NCBI GenBank assembly: GCA_002499195.1
Contig: DAKS01000032.1
Coordinates: 1-31,915 of the forward strand
Reading direction: 5' to 3'
DNA: 31,915 nucleotides
From: Euryarchaeota archaeon UBA443
GTDB lineage: Archaea; Thermoplasmatota; Poseidoniia; Poseidoniales; Poseidoniaceae
The notes under the pieces are model-generated. The model was not told the origin of the DNA. It made no database searches and saw only the letters and a program-made list of their open reading frames with translations. Both the position numbers and the translations under genes were made by a program. Shown piece after piece: positions 7,899 through 15,952 of this stretch (position 1 is the stretch's first letter; every line of letters starts with the position of its first letter).

Positions 7899-9515
7899 AT
7901 GGCGGCCGAACGGAGCAGGAATCTCAAGCGAATTGGACTCCAATTGGCATTTTGGGCTGTTCTTGGGATTCTTCTTCTCACCATCCTTCAGAATTTCATC
8001 AACATTAGTCAAACCAATCAATTGTCAGCATATGATGATGACTGGAACGATATGTCTGCATTTCGGGAAGATATCAATTCTATGGGCGTCGAAACCAAAT
8101 CATTGGTGAGCAGTCCTCTTCTTCTTGCAGATATTGAAGATCCTCGTAACACCACTTTCATCATCGCTGGAGTTGAACGAGACACGCTCTCTTTCCCGCA
8201 GTTCGATGAAGATGGATTCATTACGATTGCAACTGAGGACGGATACTCTCCTTCAGAGGTCGATGCAATCGTCGAATTCGTTGATAGTGGTGGAACAGTA
8301 ATCGTTCTCGAGGACTTTGGCTATGCAGGAAGCATCGGTGAGGCGTATGGAGTTCGATACTCAGGATACCAGTTGTACGATACAAATTATGTTGCTGAAC
8401 TCGATAAAAACTACATCTGGATGTGCGTACAAGCAAGTCCATGCGGTATGAATGGAACCGAACTTGATCCTTCGACAATCGAAGAACACGAACGCTGGTC
8501 ATCTGAAGTAGGAGCACATCCGTGTTCAGAACTTGATGGCCAAGCGATGACCATAGAGGAAGCGGGTGTTTGTTCTCACCATTGGGTCAAGAGCGCTGGT
8601 GCCCTTGGCCGAATCGAATACAATGCCACCTACACAATGTTACTCAACAATGTCACAGGCCTTGAAATCACTCCCGGTGTTCGTGGCGCTCTCAAGGATG
8701 TAAATGTCCGCGCTATAACGAGCAATCAAGCAACAGTTGATGTGAATGGTGACGGAGAGTTTTGGGTCAGTAATGAACAAACAAGTGAGACTCCGGATCT
8801 TTGGGGGCAGTTCAATCTCTCGATCGAAGCATGTGCTTCAACCAATTGCGACCCTGATGAGGGAGGGAGAGTATTTTTCATTGCGGATGGAAGTGCACTC
8901 ATCAATGCAATATACGATTATGAAGGATTCAATGCTGGTGAATACGGTGAAACAGAGACCTTCATTCCAGCGAATGACAATCGCAAATGGGTACTCGATG
9001 TTATTGCTGAATCACTGATGAGCACACTGGAGGGCGAAGAAGGGGAGCCTGCAGAAAACGCATTGGTTATTTTCGATGAGAGCCGTCATCCACAAAACGC
9101 CCTTCTCGCAGATTCTTACAACACCGTTTACTTCCTCTTGGTATACTTCACTGGTGAAGGGCTTGCTATGCTTGCCCTTTTCGTTGTTCTTTTCATCACG
9201 TTTGAGGCAGTTCTTCTCAAGAAGAAGGACCCGGAACCATGGCGGCATGTGTTCAGTATCATCTACTATGGTTTTGGCGATGCAAATCGCTACACGTATT
9301 ATGCGAAAACGGAAAAAATACGGCAGGTATTCTTATCCAAAGTTCGTAATCAAAATGGCTTAACGGTCGAGGAATTCCACGCCATGTCGGCAAAGGAACT
9401 TGTCGGCCTTATCCAAGATCCTGTATTAGCTAAGTTTGCTATTGAGCCAGGAAAATATTCTCTTGAACAGTCGGTTGCTTTGGTCAAACGAATCAAAGCT
9501 TGGGGGCGAAGGTGA
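7899..9515 (+). CDS. DUF4350-type membrane protein
   Basis: From ATG 7899 it has 538 residues; a GTG two codons earlier is possible. AAGGGGGTG lies 6 nt before the ATG. One N-terminal helix (about 14-32) anchors it. A long extracytoplasmic or soluble region contains the DUF4350 pattern: a short strand ending EDGYSPSEVDAIVEFVDSGG, then TVIVLEDFGYAG. A second helix lies at about 409-440, followed by a basic cytoplasmic tail of about 100 residues. DUF4350 proteins commonly sit with DUF58 and MoxR ATPases in bacteria and archaea, and the next gene here is DUF58. The biochemical role is unknown. The next gene begins 5 nt after the stop, implying translation from one message. Confidence 0.8.
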   Translation: MAAERSRNLKRIGLQLAFWAVLGILLLTILQNFINISQTNQLSAYDDDWNDMSAFREDINSMGVETKSLVSSPLLLADIEDPRNTTFIIAGVERDTLSFPQFDEDGFITIATEDGYSPSEVDAIVEFVDSGGTVIVLEDFGYAGSIGEAYGVRYSGYQLYDTNYVAELDKNYIWMCVQASPCGMNGTELDPSTIEEHERWSSEVGAHPCSELDGQAMTIEEAGVCSHHWVKSAGALGRIEYNATYTMLLNNVTGLEITPGVRGALKDVNVRAITSNQATVDVNGDGEFWVSNEQTSETPDLWGQFNLSIEACASTNCDPDEGGRVFFIADGSALINAIYDYEGFNAGEYGETETFIPANDNRKWVLDVIAESLMSTLEGEEGEPAENALVIFDESRHPQNALLADSYNTVYFLLVYFTGEGLAMLALFVVLFITFEAVLLKKKDPEPWRHVFSIIYYGFGDANRYTYYAKTEKIRQVFLSKVRNQNGLTVEEFHAMSAKELVGLIQDPVLAKFAIEPGKYSLEQSVALVKRIKAWGRR

Positions 9516-9520
9516 GTACT

Positions 9521-10774
9521 ATGTGGACACGTAAAGCATCCTTCACCTTCACCGGAGGTATCACTCTCATTCTCATCGGAATGATGATCACCAACAATCA
9601 AATGATGATTCTTGGTTTGACGTTCATCACCTTCATCGTCGTTAATTCATGGGTTTCAGGACATGGTGATATTGAGGTACAACGTACATTATCTGCCGAT
9701 AATCTGTACAAAGGTGATGATTTGTACGTTGAATTGCTTGTCACCAACCGTTCAAATCGTCGAACACAACTTTTGGATGTTTACGACAACATTCCGCACG
9801 AGATGAAACTACGAAGTGGTTTGAATCAAATGCGTCTCAATCTACGACCGGGCGAAAGTGCTCGAATTCGCTACGTCCTTCGTTGCCCACTACGTGGACA
9901 TTATTCGATTGGCCCTGTATCACTAAGAGTTCGTAATACCTTCAATTTGGGCGTTGAAGACATGTATGTTGACCACCACTCAGATATTGTCATCTTCCCT
10001 CAAATCAAAGAAGTTGAGGAAGCCTTCCTTCGTTCACGTACACCGAAAATGTATACTGGAGCGACTACACTTCGAACTCCAGGTCAAGGTTCAGAATTCT
10101 ATTCTCTCAGAGAATATGTTCCAGGTGATCCGTTCAAGAACATCAATTGGAAGGCTTTCGCACGAACTGGAGATCTGATGGTCAATGAGAAATGTCGTGA
10201 TGCGGTTACGGATTTGTACATTCTTCTCGATTCAAGAGATGTCTCTAGAATTGGGACCGTTCTAAAGAATCCACTTGAAATGGGAACCGTAAGTGCTGCA
10301 AGTCTTGCAGCATTCTTCCTCAAACGAAGAGACAGTGTCGCACTCGGAATTTACGGTGATGGGCTTGCATATCTCCCTCCTGATACTGGTGATAAGCAGT
10401 ACTTCAAGATTCTAAGTTCTCTTGCTGGTGTAAAACCTGAGGGAAGCATGCCACTCCAAGCGGTCACCAATTCACTCAGTGGGCGATTTAGTCGAGGTAG
10501 TCCTGTATTCGTCATCTCATCTTGCGAGGGAGATGGAACCGTTCCTGCAGCTGTTCGGGACCTTGTTGGACGTGGTCACGAAGTAACCGTTCTTTCTCCA
10601 TCCAGTATCGACTTTGAACGGCTTGTTTCTCGTATTCCACGAATGTCCTATGAAGTTCTCAAGTTGGAACGACAGAATCGATTAACTACACTTGCTGGCT
10701 CAGGTGCTCAAGTAATCGATTGGATGCCAGACATGGATTTGTCTCAGGCAATTATGCAGGTGAGGGGGTATTAG
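9521..10774 (+). CDS. DUF58 family protein
   Basis: This is a 417-residue protein with two N-terminal membrane helices (about 8-24 and 28-44), a beta-rich middle and the DUF58 signature GSEFYSLREYVPGDPFKNINW followed by KAFARTG. The region after it (LYILLDSRD, later SPVFVISSCEGDG) resembles a von Willebrand A-like fold. DUF58 proteins usually work with MoxR AAA ATPases in assembling or maturing surface or membrane complexes, but their direct activity is not established. ATG 9521 is preceded by GAAGGTGA at about 6 nt spacing. An in-frame TTG at 9500 overlaps the previous gene and is less likely. The next gene's ATG immediately follows the TAG. Confidence 0.9.
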   Translation: MWTRKASFTFTGGITLILIGMMITNNQMMILGLTFITFIVVNSWVSGHGDIEVQRTLSADNLYKGDDLYVELLVTNRSNRRTQLLDVYDNIPHEMKLRSGLNQMRLNLRPGESARIRYVLRCPLRGHYSIGPVSLRVRNTFNLGVEDMYVDHHSDIVIFPQIKEVEEAFLRSRTPKMYTGATTLRTPGQGSEFYSLREYVPGDPFKNINWKAFARTGDLMVNEKCRDAVTDLYILLDSRDVSRIGTVLKNPLEMGTVSAASLAAFFLKRRDSVALGIYGDGLAYLPPDTGDKQYFKILSSLAGVKPEGSMPLQAVTNSLSGRFSRGSPVFVISSCEGDGTVPAAVRDLVGRGHEVTVLSPSSIDFERLVSRIPRMSYEVLKLERQNRLTTLAGSGAQVIDWMPDMDLSQAIMQVRGY

Positions 10775-11977
10775 ATGGCAGGCGAAGTCGACCCACAGAG
10801 CGATGTTTCCTTGATGGGAGGTCGTGCACGAACGCTTCATCTCAAAACATTGCGTAAGCAATGGCAAATCATTACACTTCAGATCATTTCGACCATCGCT
10901 CTTGTGTGGATGTATCTTGAAGTGGTTTCCACATACGTCGTCAACAGTATCGATCATACTATGTTGTTTGAATCGCTTGAATCACTCGTCGGTGAAGTGC
11001 CTCTTGGAGACTGGCTGATCGGATCTGGACGTACTGGTCTTTCACGTTTCTATGTTCCAATCATACTTGGATTGGCTCTCGGCGGTTCTATGGCGCTCAT
11101 GGCTTTCCAATCACCTCGTGTTCAACAGCGTATCAAACTTGGATTCATCATTACACTCATGGTCCTTCTCATCGGCCGTCTTGTACTTACTTGGATTCCT
11201 TCGATGATCTTCTCATTGGACCTTCGTCCACCATCTGAAAGCGAACTGAAAACATTGGAATGGCCTCTTCTGATGATTCTTTCATTGGTTATTCTCTTCA
11301 TCTATCTTCTACCAGTTATCATGGGTACACGAGGAATTTGGGGCCTTTCACGGCGCTCAATCGGTTGGGCTATTGGATTCACCTTGCTCTTTTTGGGTAT
11401 TCATGCAATCCTCACATTCCCACTCATCAAATCACAACTTGGTGATTGGGGTTCAAACCTCATCTCTTTGGAATCACAAGTAAGTGATCCGACGGTTGGC
11501 ATATTTGGCTTTGATTTGGTAACTCCTGAACAGCTTTCACTTATTCTCATTGCAGTTCTAATCATGGTGTTCCAGGAATCCGGTTTCGGCGTAATCCGGT
11601 ATCTTGAGTATGCTTATCGCCTCCCTGAATCATGCAAGCGAGATCCAGAATACGTTCGTCAGATGGACAACGTTCTCAATGGCCATCTACGTCATACTGC
11701 TGGTTTCCTTACCGTTACTGGTCTTGCTACGATGGTAGCCTTAGGATTCCACAGTGTTCTTCTTGAAGTGGTTCGAACTTCAACTGGAAGCCAATGGGCA
11801 GCACAAGTATCCGAATCAATCGAACTATCTCTGACCTACGGGTTGGTCATTTCAGCTCTTCTGTTCTTGTGCTTAGTTGCTCTTCTAAGATTCGTTGTTC
11901 CATGGCAGCGAGTATGGGGTCTCATCGAATCGATGATGAACAACACGCCCGAACCAGTCAAGGAGAAGGAATACTGA
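10775..11977 (+). CDS. Eight-helix membrane protein of unknown function
   Basis: This is a 400-residue integral membrane protein with about eight hydrophobic segments, at roughly 32-52, 91-110, 121-146, 163-183, 196-215, 252-268, 308-330 and 353-373. A short charged N-terminus and an acidic-basic C-terminal tail flank them. I recognise no family. The ATG directly abuts the DUF58 stop codon, and TGAGGGGG lies just upstream, so it is translated with the DUF4350 and DUF58 genes. In related clusters a transglutaminase or DUF4129 membrane protein often occupies this place; this protein shows neither domain. It ends exactly where the opposite-strand small membrane gene ends. Confidence 0.85.
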   Translation: MAGEVDPQSDVSLMGGRARTLHLKTLRKQWQIITLQIISTIALVWMYLEVVSTYVVNSIDHTMLFESLESLVGEVPLGDWLIGSGRTGLSRFYVPIILGLALGGSMALMAFQSPRVQQRIKLGFIITLMVLLIGRLVLTWIPSMIFSLDLRPPSESELKTLEWPLLMILSLVILFIYLLPVIMGTRGIWGLSRRSIGWAIGFTLLFLGIHAILTFPLIKSQLGDWGSNLISLESQVSDPTVGIFGFDLVTPEQLSLILIAVLIMVFQESGFGVIRYLEYAYRLPESCKRDPEYVRQMDNVLNGHLRHTAGFLTVTGLATMVALGFHSVLLEVVRTSTGSQWAAQVSESIELSLTYGLVISALLFLCLVALLRFVVPWQRVWGLIESMMNNTPEPVKEKEY

Positions 11978-12214
11978 TCAATTCCGAATTCGCCATGATT
12001 GAATGATTCGTCCAATAAATTCATTCAAAATTAGCATAATCAATGCTAAGCCAATTGAGGCGAGCCACTGATACCAAACAACGTCGATGGACGACCACAA
12101 GAATTGGTTTAGAAACACAAAACTTACGACAGATACAAGGAAGATTAGTTTCTCAAACATCATTGGATAAGACGTACCTTTTGACTCATTACGCAAAAGA
12201 AGCGTTTCAACCAT
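11978..12214 (-). CDS. Small two-helix membrane protein
   Basis: This is a 78-residue protein with two hydrophobic helices, at about 22-38 and 48-66, and a basic C-terminal end (GRIIQSWRIRN). I recognise no family. It is supported as real by a GAGGTG ribosome site 7 nt before the ATG, by lying only 9 nt after the stop of the large coiled-coil gene on the same strand, and by ending flush with the convergent gene. It is probably the third gene of the Roadblock operon and could be a membrane tether for the other two products, which is inference. Confidence 0.72.
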   Translation of the reverse strand: MVETLLLRNESKGTSYPMMFEKLIFLVSVVSFVFLNQFLWSSIDVVWYQWLASIGLALIMLILNEFIGRIIQSWRIRN

Positions 12215-12223
12215 CTGTTCACC

Positions 12224-15200
12224 TCAGAAATCCAATTCAGAGAGTTGATCATGCAAAGCATCGAGCCGAGGGTCTTGCTTCGACTCTTTAACTTCGGGCG
12301 AACGTAATTGACGTTCTGCATCCAGTCGGGCTAACTCGGCTTCAAGATCAGCACGATCCTCTTGGATGGGTACGGATTGCATCTCTTCATTGGCTGTTTC
12401 CGTTGCTTCAGAATCGACAGGTGCGGGCATCTCTTCCCATTCGTCCGTCAGTTCAACAACCACTGGTTCAGAATCCAGTGAAACACTTTCCTCAACGACC
12501 AAAGTCGGTTGAATATTTTCCATCATATCGTTCATCACTGGTGTGCGCTGCCCAACAGGAATCGCCGTTCGCTCGAATGGTAGGAATCCATCTCGCTGGA
12601 AGTCCCACATGGCTCCACGTGGCACGCCTTTTGTTAATCCGGAAGCATCGATTTGAGTCAATAACTCCTCAAGAACCTGTGCGGTTTGTTCAAGCGCAAT
12701 CGCTTCACCAGCGTCACGTTGATCAGCCTCAAGATAGATGTCATCAAGAGCAACACGAATCAATCGTCGTGTTTCAACAGCAACGCTCGGTAGAGCCTCA
12801 GGGCGCATGCAGTTCATTCGCAATGCTTCTATTTCTTCGGGTGGAGCACCAAGGTTTCCTAATTGATCGAGGACATTTCGCATACGTCTTAGCATAGTGA
12901 TTGACCGGTCATAATCCTCGAGTATTCCTTCCAAATCAAGAATTAGATGTCCAACGGTTTCTCCGAGTTGATTTTCGAGACGTTGTTGAACCGACCATCG
13001 TGCTAATCCGCGTACAGCCCCTGCAGTTTGTGGAACTTGGCGCTCAAGGAGCGTCATGACTTCACTGCTCAGCAAGTGTCGTGGTGTTGCAGCGATGTGA
13101 TCGACTGTGGACTGAACCACTTGCAATGCACGCTCGACCGCACGATCGAGGAGAACCACAGAATAGCCCAGGGTGCGGGCATGTTCAAGGCGTTCCAAAA
13201 CAGGACCAAGACCACGGAAGGTTGAATCATCGTTAAGCAAGGCTTGGGCGAGTGGTTCCTCAGAGAGTCGTGCACGCAGGCGTTCAGCCTCTGCGATATC
13301 GGCCACTGCTTCTTCATGCGCTTCAGTGATGGCTTCAGCACGTGCGATCAAGCCTGAAAGTTCGGTTTCGGCATTTCCTCGACGTGCACCGAGATTACCA
13401 AGTTCAGTCAACAATTCCTTTCGCTCACCCATGAGTTCACGCATTTCGGAGTGGAGTTGCATTCGCCGAGCCTCATCTTCTGCAAGGCGTTGATGTTCTT
13501 CTTCTGCACGTCGCCGACTTGATAGCGTTTCTGCTTCGATCTGATCCAATCGTGCTTGAGCAGCACGAATCTTTTCTTCGGAAGCATTGCTCTTTGTTTG
13601 AGCGCTTGCTTGACGTTCACGAAGAGTAGAAACCTGTTCTTCTAGAGAACGTAATCGTCGCTCTTCAAGTTCGGTTTGTTCACGAATTGACGATAATTTC
13701 TGAGCGTTTGATTCCAAATCAGCCCGAGTGTTCGCCTCTTGATTGGAGAGAGTTTCAATTTCATCACGGAGAGCAGCACTGCTCTCTGTATCGCCAAGGG
13801 CCTTGGCCAATTCAGCAGCCCTCTCACTTAGTTGATGTTCAAGTTCACTGACTCTTCGGAGAAGACGATCTGCGCGTTCTTCAGCTTGTTCCATACTGGC
13901 TCTTGATTCTGAAACGGTAACTTGTACTCGATTCAGTTCATCGTTCTTTGATTGAATCGTATTTGTTTGCTCACCGGAGGATTGCTTGATTTCATCGAGA
14001 CGAACCAAGGCTTCAGTGCGTTCTTTCTCAGCATCTTGTAGTTGAGTTGTCAAACTCGCATTGCTCCGCATCAATGAATCTGCTCGCTGTTCGGATTCTT
14101 CGAGTCTTCGACGTAAGCCAGCATCAACACCTGCGAGTGGAGCAGCAGTTGGCAATGACTGAGCAGTTTCTTGTCCACCAACATGGATGCTCAGTTTCGA
14201 ACGAATAACTCGAACATCATCGAGTCCGATCTCAAAGCCATACATGTTCATCAACCGGTGCATCATTGAATCACGACGCTTCTCAGAACGTGTACGTACT
14301 GTTGAAAGGGATTCAACAAATTGTTTCAGTGTAAATTCGGAGACATCACCTGTTGAGGCTGAAACCATTGTTCCAGATGCGAGACGATGCAGTTTCAATA
14401 TACGCTTGCTCTCGGTCAATCCTAGCATTGCATCATCAAATGATTGACCATTGGCTGCCATTGCAACTGGGAGGCCATTATTGAGGGCAAGGGAAACTGA
14501 TTTACCACTTACACCAGCTTTGAGATGGCCTGTTACGCGCTCTTCAAGAGCAGCGGAGAGCATCGATACAACAGCATCAGAACCGCCTTTTCCTTCACGA
14601 AGAACGAATCCATCGGGGAGAGAAGCAGAACCTTCGGCATAGGTGCCTATTTCACCATCAAGTTTGGCTGCAATATCGGTCAGCAAGCGTGCATGATTTG
14701 CATCAAGTTCCGTCCATATGGCAAGAACGATGCTACTGCTCGATGCGAGGAGTAGCGAAGCATCGCCCATATTCAGAGATGCGTAACCGTTTCCGTCTCC
14801 ACCAAGTTTTGTTTGTTGAGTATTCATAGCATCGGACAGAGAAGCAACGGTTGCTGAGAGTTCCTCCGCCTTTCCAGGCAAATCACCCATACTGTCTATG
14901 ATGATTCCTTGATCTGCTGCTAGGGCGCCTCGAACATGGTCATAATCTGAAAGTGCTTGCAAAACAGCAGAAATGTTTCGAGCAAAGAGACGATCTGTGA
15001 GTGTATCACTAGCGCCAAGACCTTGTGTATCTGCTTGGAATTCAAATGCCTCTGGTAGGAGAGAGGCGATTTCTGCAAGTCCATGCATGGAACACGTTGA
15101 GGCGACCAATCGGTGCTGATTCTTCTCCGCTTCTTCAAGCGCTGAGCGTGCATCTGCTCCGCCAAGGAGTTTTGTTGCACTAGAACCTTCACAAATCCAT

Positions 15201-15358
15201 CCAACGATACGTCCTGCACGTACCAATCGATGCCCAAACGGTGTTTTCCGTCGACCAACCCAGGTCGTAATGAATCCATGTTCGAAGGGTTGGATAGTTC
15301 CAGAGGAAACATCTATTTCATCATCAAATCGTTCAATATGCGGTAAATCAAACATCAT
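12224..15358 (-). CDS. Roadblock-like plus SMC-like coiled-coil protein
   Basis: This is a 1044-residue cytoplasmic protein that I cannot assign to a named family. Residues about 20-110 and 255-340 look like two copies of one beta-alpha domain, each with a strand, a glycine turn, a second strand and a helix, ending RLVAST.CSM and RLASGTM; they recall DUF4388/DUF2226-type modules. Between them, about 130-235, is a Roadblock/LC7-like fold (GALAADQGIIIDSMGD, later MGDASLLLASSSSIVLAIW). Residues about 412-705 are continuous coiled coil rich in Glu, Arg, Leu and Ala. A helical domain follows (about 705-920), then an acidic low-complexity tail. There is no Walker A or ABC signature, so it is not an SMC ATPase. 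The start overlaps the upstream Roadblock gene stop by four bases (ATGA). Confidence 0.85.
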   Translation of the reverse strand: MMFDLPHIERFDDEIDVSSGTIQPFEHGFITTWVGRRKTPFGHRLVRAGRIVGWICEGSSATKLLGGADARSALEEAEKNQHRLVASTCSMHGLAEIASLLPEAFEFQADTQGLGASDTLTDRLFARNISAVLQALSDYDHVRGALAADQGIIIDSMGDLPGKAEELSATVASLSDAMNTQQTKLGGDGNGYASLNMGDASLLLASSSSIVLAIWTELDANHARLLTDIAAKLDGEIGTYAEGSASLPDGFVLREGKGGSDAVVSMLSAALEERVTGHLKAGVSGKSVSLALNNGLPVAMAANGQSFDDAMLGLTESKRILKLHRLASGTMVSASTGDVSEFTLKQFVESLSTVRTRSEKRRDSMMHRLMNMYGFEIGLDDVRVIRSKLSIHVGGQETAQSLPTAAPLAGVDAGLRRRLEESEQRADSLMRSNASLTTQLQDAEKERTEALVRLDEIKQSSGEQTNTIQSKNDELNRVQVTVSESRASMEQAEERADRLLRRVSELEHQLSERAAELAKALGDTESSAALRDEIETLSNQEANTRADLESNAQKLSSIREQTELEERRLRSLEEQVSTLRERQASAQTKSNASEEKIRAAQARLDQIEAETLSSRRRAEEEHQRLAEDEARRMQLHSEMRELMGERKELLTELGNLGARRGNAETELSGLIARAEAITEAHEEAVADIAEAERLRARLSEEPLAQALLNDDSTFRGLGPVLERLEHARTLGYSVVLLDRAVERALQVVQSTVDHIAATPRHLLSSEVMTLLERQVPQTAGAVRGLARWSVQQRLENQLGETVGHLILDLEGILEDYDRSITMLRRMRNVLDQLGNLGAPPEEIEALRMNCMRPEALPSVAVETRRLIRVALDDIYLEADQRDAGEAIALEQTAQVLEELLTQIDASGLTKGVPRGAMWDFQRDGFLPFERTAIPVGQRTPVMNDMMENIQPTLVVEESVSLDSEPVVVELTDEWEEMPAPVDSEATETANEEMQSVPIQEDRADLEAELARLDAERQLRSPEVKESKQDPRLDALHDQLSELDF

Positions 15359-15729
15359 ATCATCTCAGGTTGTTTTGAATTCCATTCCTGTCGCAAGCGT
15401 TCAAGCTCGTATCGCCACACGCCTTTTTTGCCATCCTTTCCAGAGAGATGGACAAACAGGTTGTTGTCAAAGTGGTCGTAAAGGGTTAGTCTTCGCCCTT
15501 CGCTCCAAACTTCGAATAGAGATCCAAGTCCAAGTCGTTCAGCAATCGAGCAATATTCTGCCCATTCGCGTCTCTGTTCTTCAGCAGACTCAGGCCATTT
15601 TTTGGTGGTTTTAACGGCACTGCCGAACTGATCTATCAAGCGAACATGGTTAACACCACCAAGTTCGCAAAGTTGAGAAAACAACTTGTCCAGCATACTA
15701 GCCCAAACCTCTTCACAGCAACGTTCCAT
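15355..15729 (-). CDS. Roadblock/LC7 domain protein (MglB-like)
   Basis: This is a 124-residue protein whose whole length fits a Roadblock/LC7 fold: helix LDKLFSQLCELGGV, strand VRLIDQFGS, a long helix containing YCSIAERLGL, strands SLFEVWSEGRRLTLYD and NLFVHLSG, and a final helix. Such proteins often dimerise and regulate or scaffold small Ras-like GTPases, as MglB does for MglA; no GTPase is encoded in this window. ATG 15729 has no clear ribosome site. ATG 15696 (Met12) has GAGG about 11 nt upstream and would leave the domain intact. It is first in an operon with the large Roadblock-like coiled-coil gene, to which it is coupled by a 4-nt overlap. Confidence 0.75.
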   Translation of the reverse strand: MERCCEEVWASMLDKLFSQLCELGGVNHVRLIDQFGSAVKTTKKWPESAEEQRREWAEYCSIAERLGLGSLFEVWSEGRRLTLYDHFDNNLFVHLSGKDGKKGVWRYELERLRQEWNSKQPEMI

Positions 15730-15738
15730 TCAAGAACT

Positions 15739-15774
15739 TTGCCGAAACTCTTCCCCCGTAGGGGGATTTGGCAA
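15739..15774. repeat. Extended imperfect hairpin before the Roadblock gene
   Basis: A CCCCC-GTA-GGGGG core (15753-15765) is flanked by AAA/TTT and an outer TTGCC/GGCAA pair, giving an interrupted stem of about 13 bp. It lies 10 nt upstream of the first possible Roadblock start, within AT-rich DNA, so the GC core stands out. It may be a leader structure or protein-binding site. Confidence 0.45.
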
Positions 15775-15933
15775 CTAAAATCAAAATTCCAACTGCAAAT
15801 TTTCAAAATGGTGGGCGCGGATAGAACGGAACTGTATCTTTTCCGCGTATTTGAGCGATTAAAAAATTGAATTTAGTATGAATTATTCAATTGAAAATTT
15901 AAAAAACCAATTGATATTTTGATATTGAAAAAA

Positions 15934-15946
15934 CCTCCATCGGAGG
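15934..15946 (+). promoter_or_regulatory. Hairpin that can cover the ribosome-binding site of the tRNA thiolase gene
   Basis: CCTCC-ATC-GGAGG forms a perfect 5-bp GC-rich stem. Its 3' arm is the GGAGG ribosome site 6 nt before the ATG at 15953, so pairing would hide it. The arrangement parallels the one before sdhC. Confidence 0.5.
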
Positions 15947-15952
15947 CGTTTA

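Larger units (their letters stand above)
15730..15952. promoter_or_regulatory. Divergent AT-rich intergenic region
   Basis: These 223 nt separate the minus-strand Roadblock operon from the plus-strand tRNA thiolation gene and must hold promoters for both. The right part (about 15858-15933) is very A+T-rich with several TTCAATTGAA-like palindromes. A 6-bp inverted repeat CGCGGA/TCCGCG spans 15816-15847. I see no convincing ORF or tRNA here, and no single TATA box can be picked out with confidence. Confidence 0.55.

Noticed and set aside
13173..13493. Plus-strand frames rich in Ser and Arg inside the coiled-coil gene
   Set aside because: They are antisense reading of Glu/Arg/Leu-rich coiled-coil codons and have no ribosome site.
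12224..15358. SMC or Rad50 ATPase
   Set aside because: Despite the long coiled coil there is no Walker A, ABC signature or hinge pattern at either end.
15811..15855. Possible tRNA or small structured RNA gene
   Set aside because: The GC-rich stem pairs, but there is no T-arm sequence, anticodon arm or CCA-side acceptor pattern; it is kept only as an inverted repeat.
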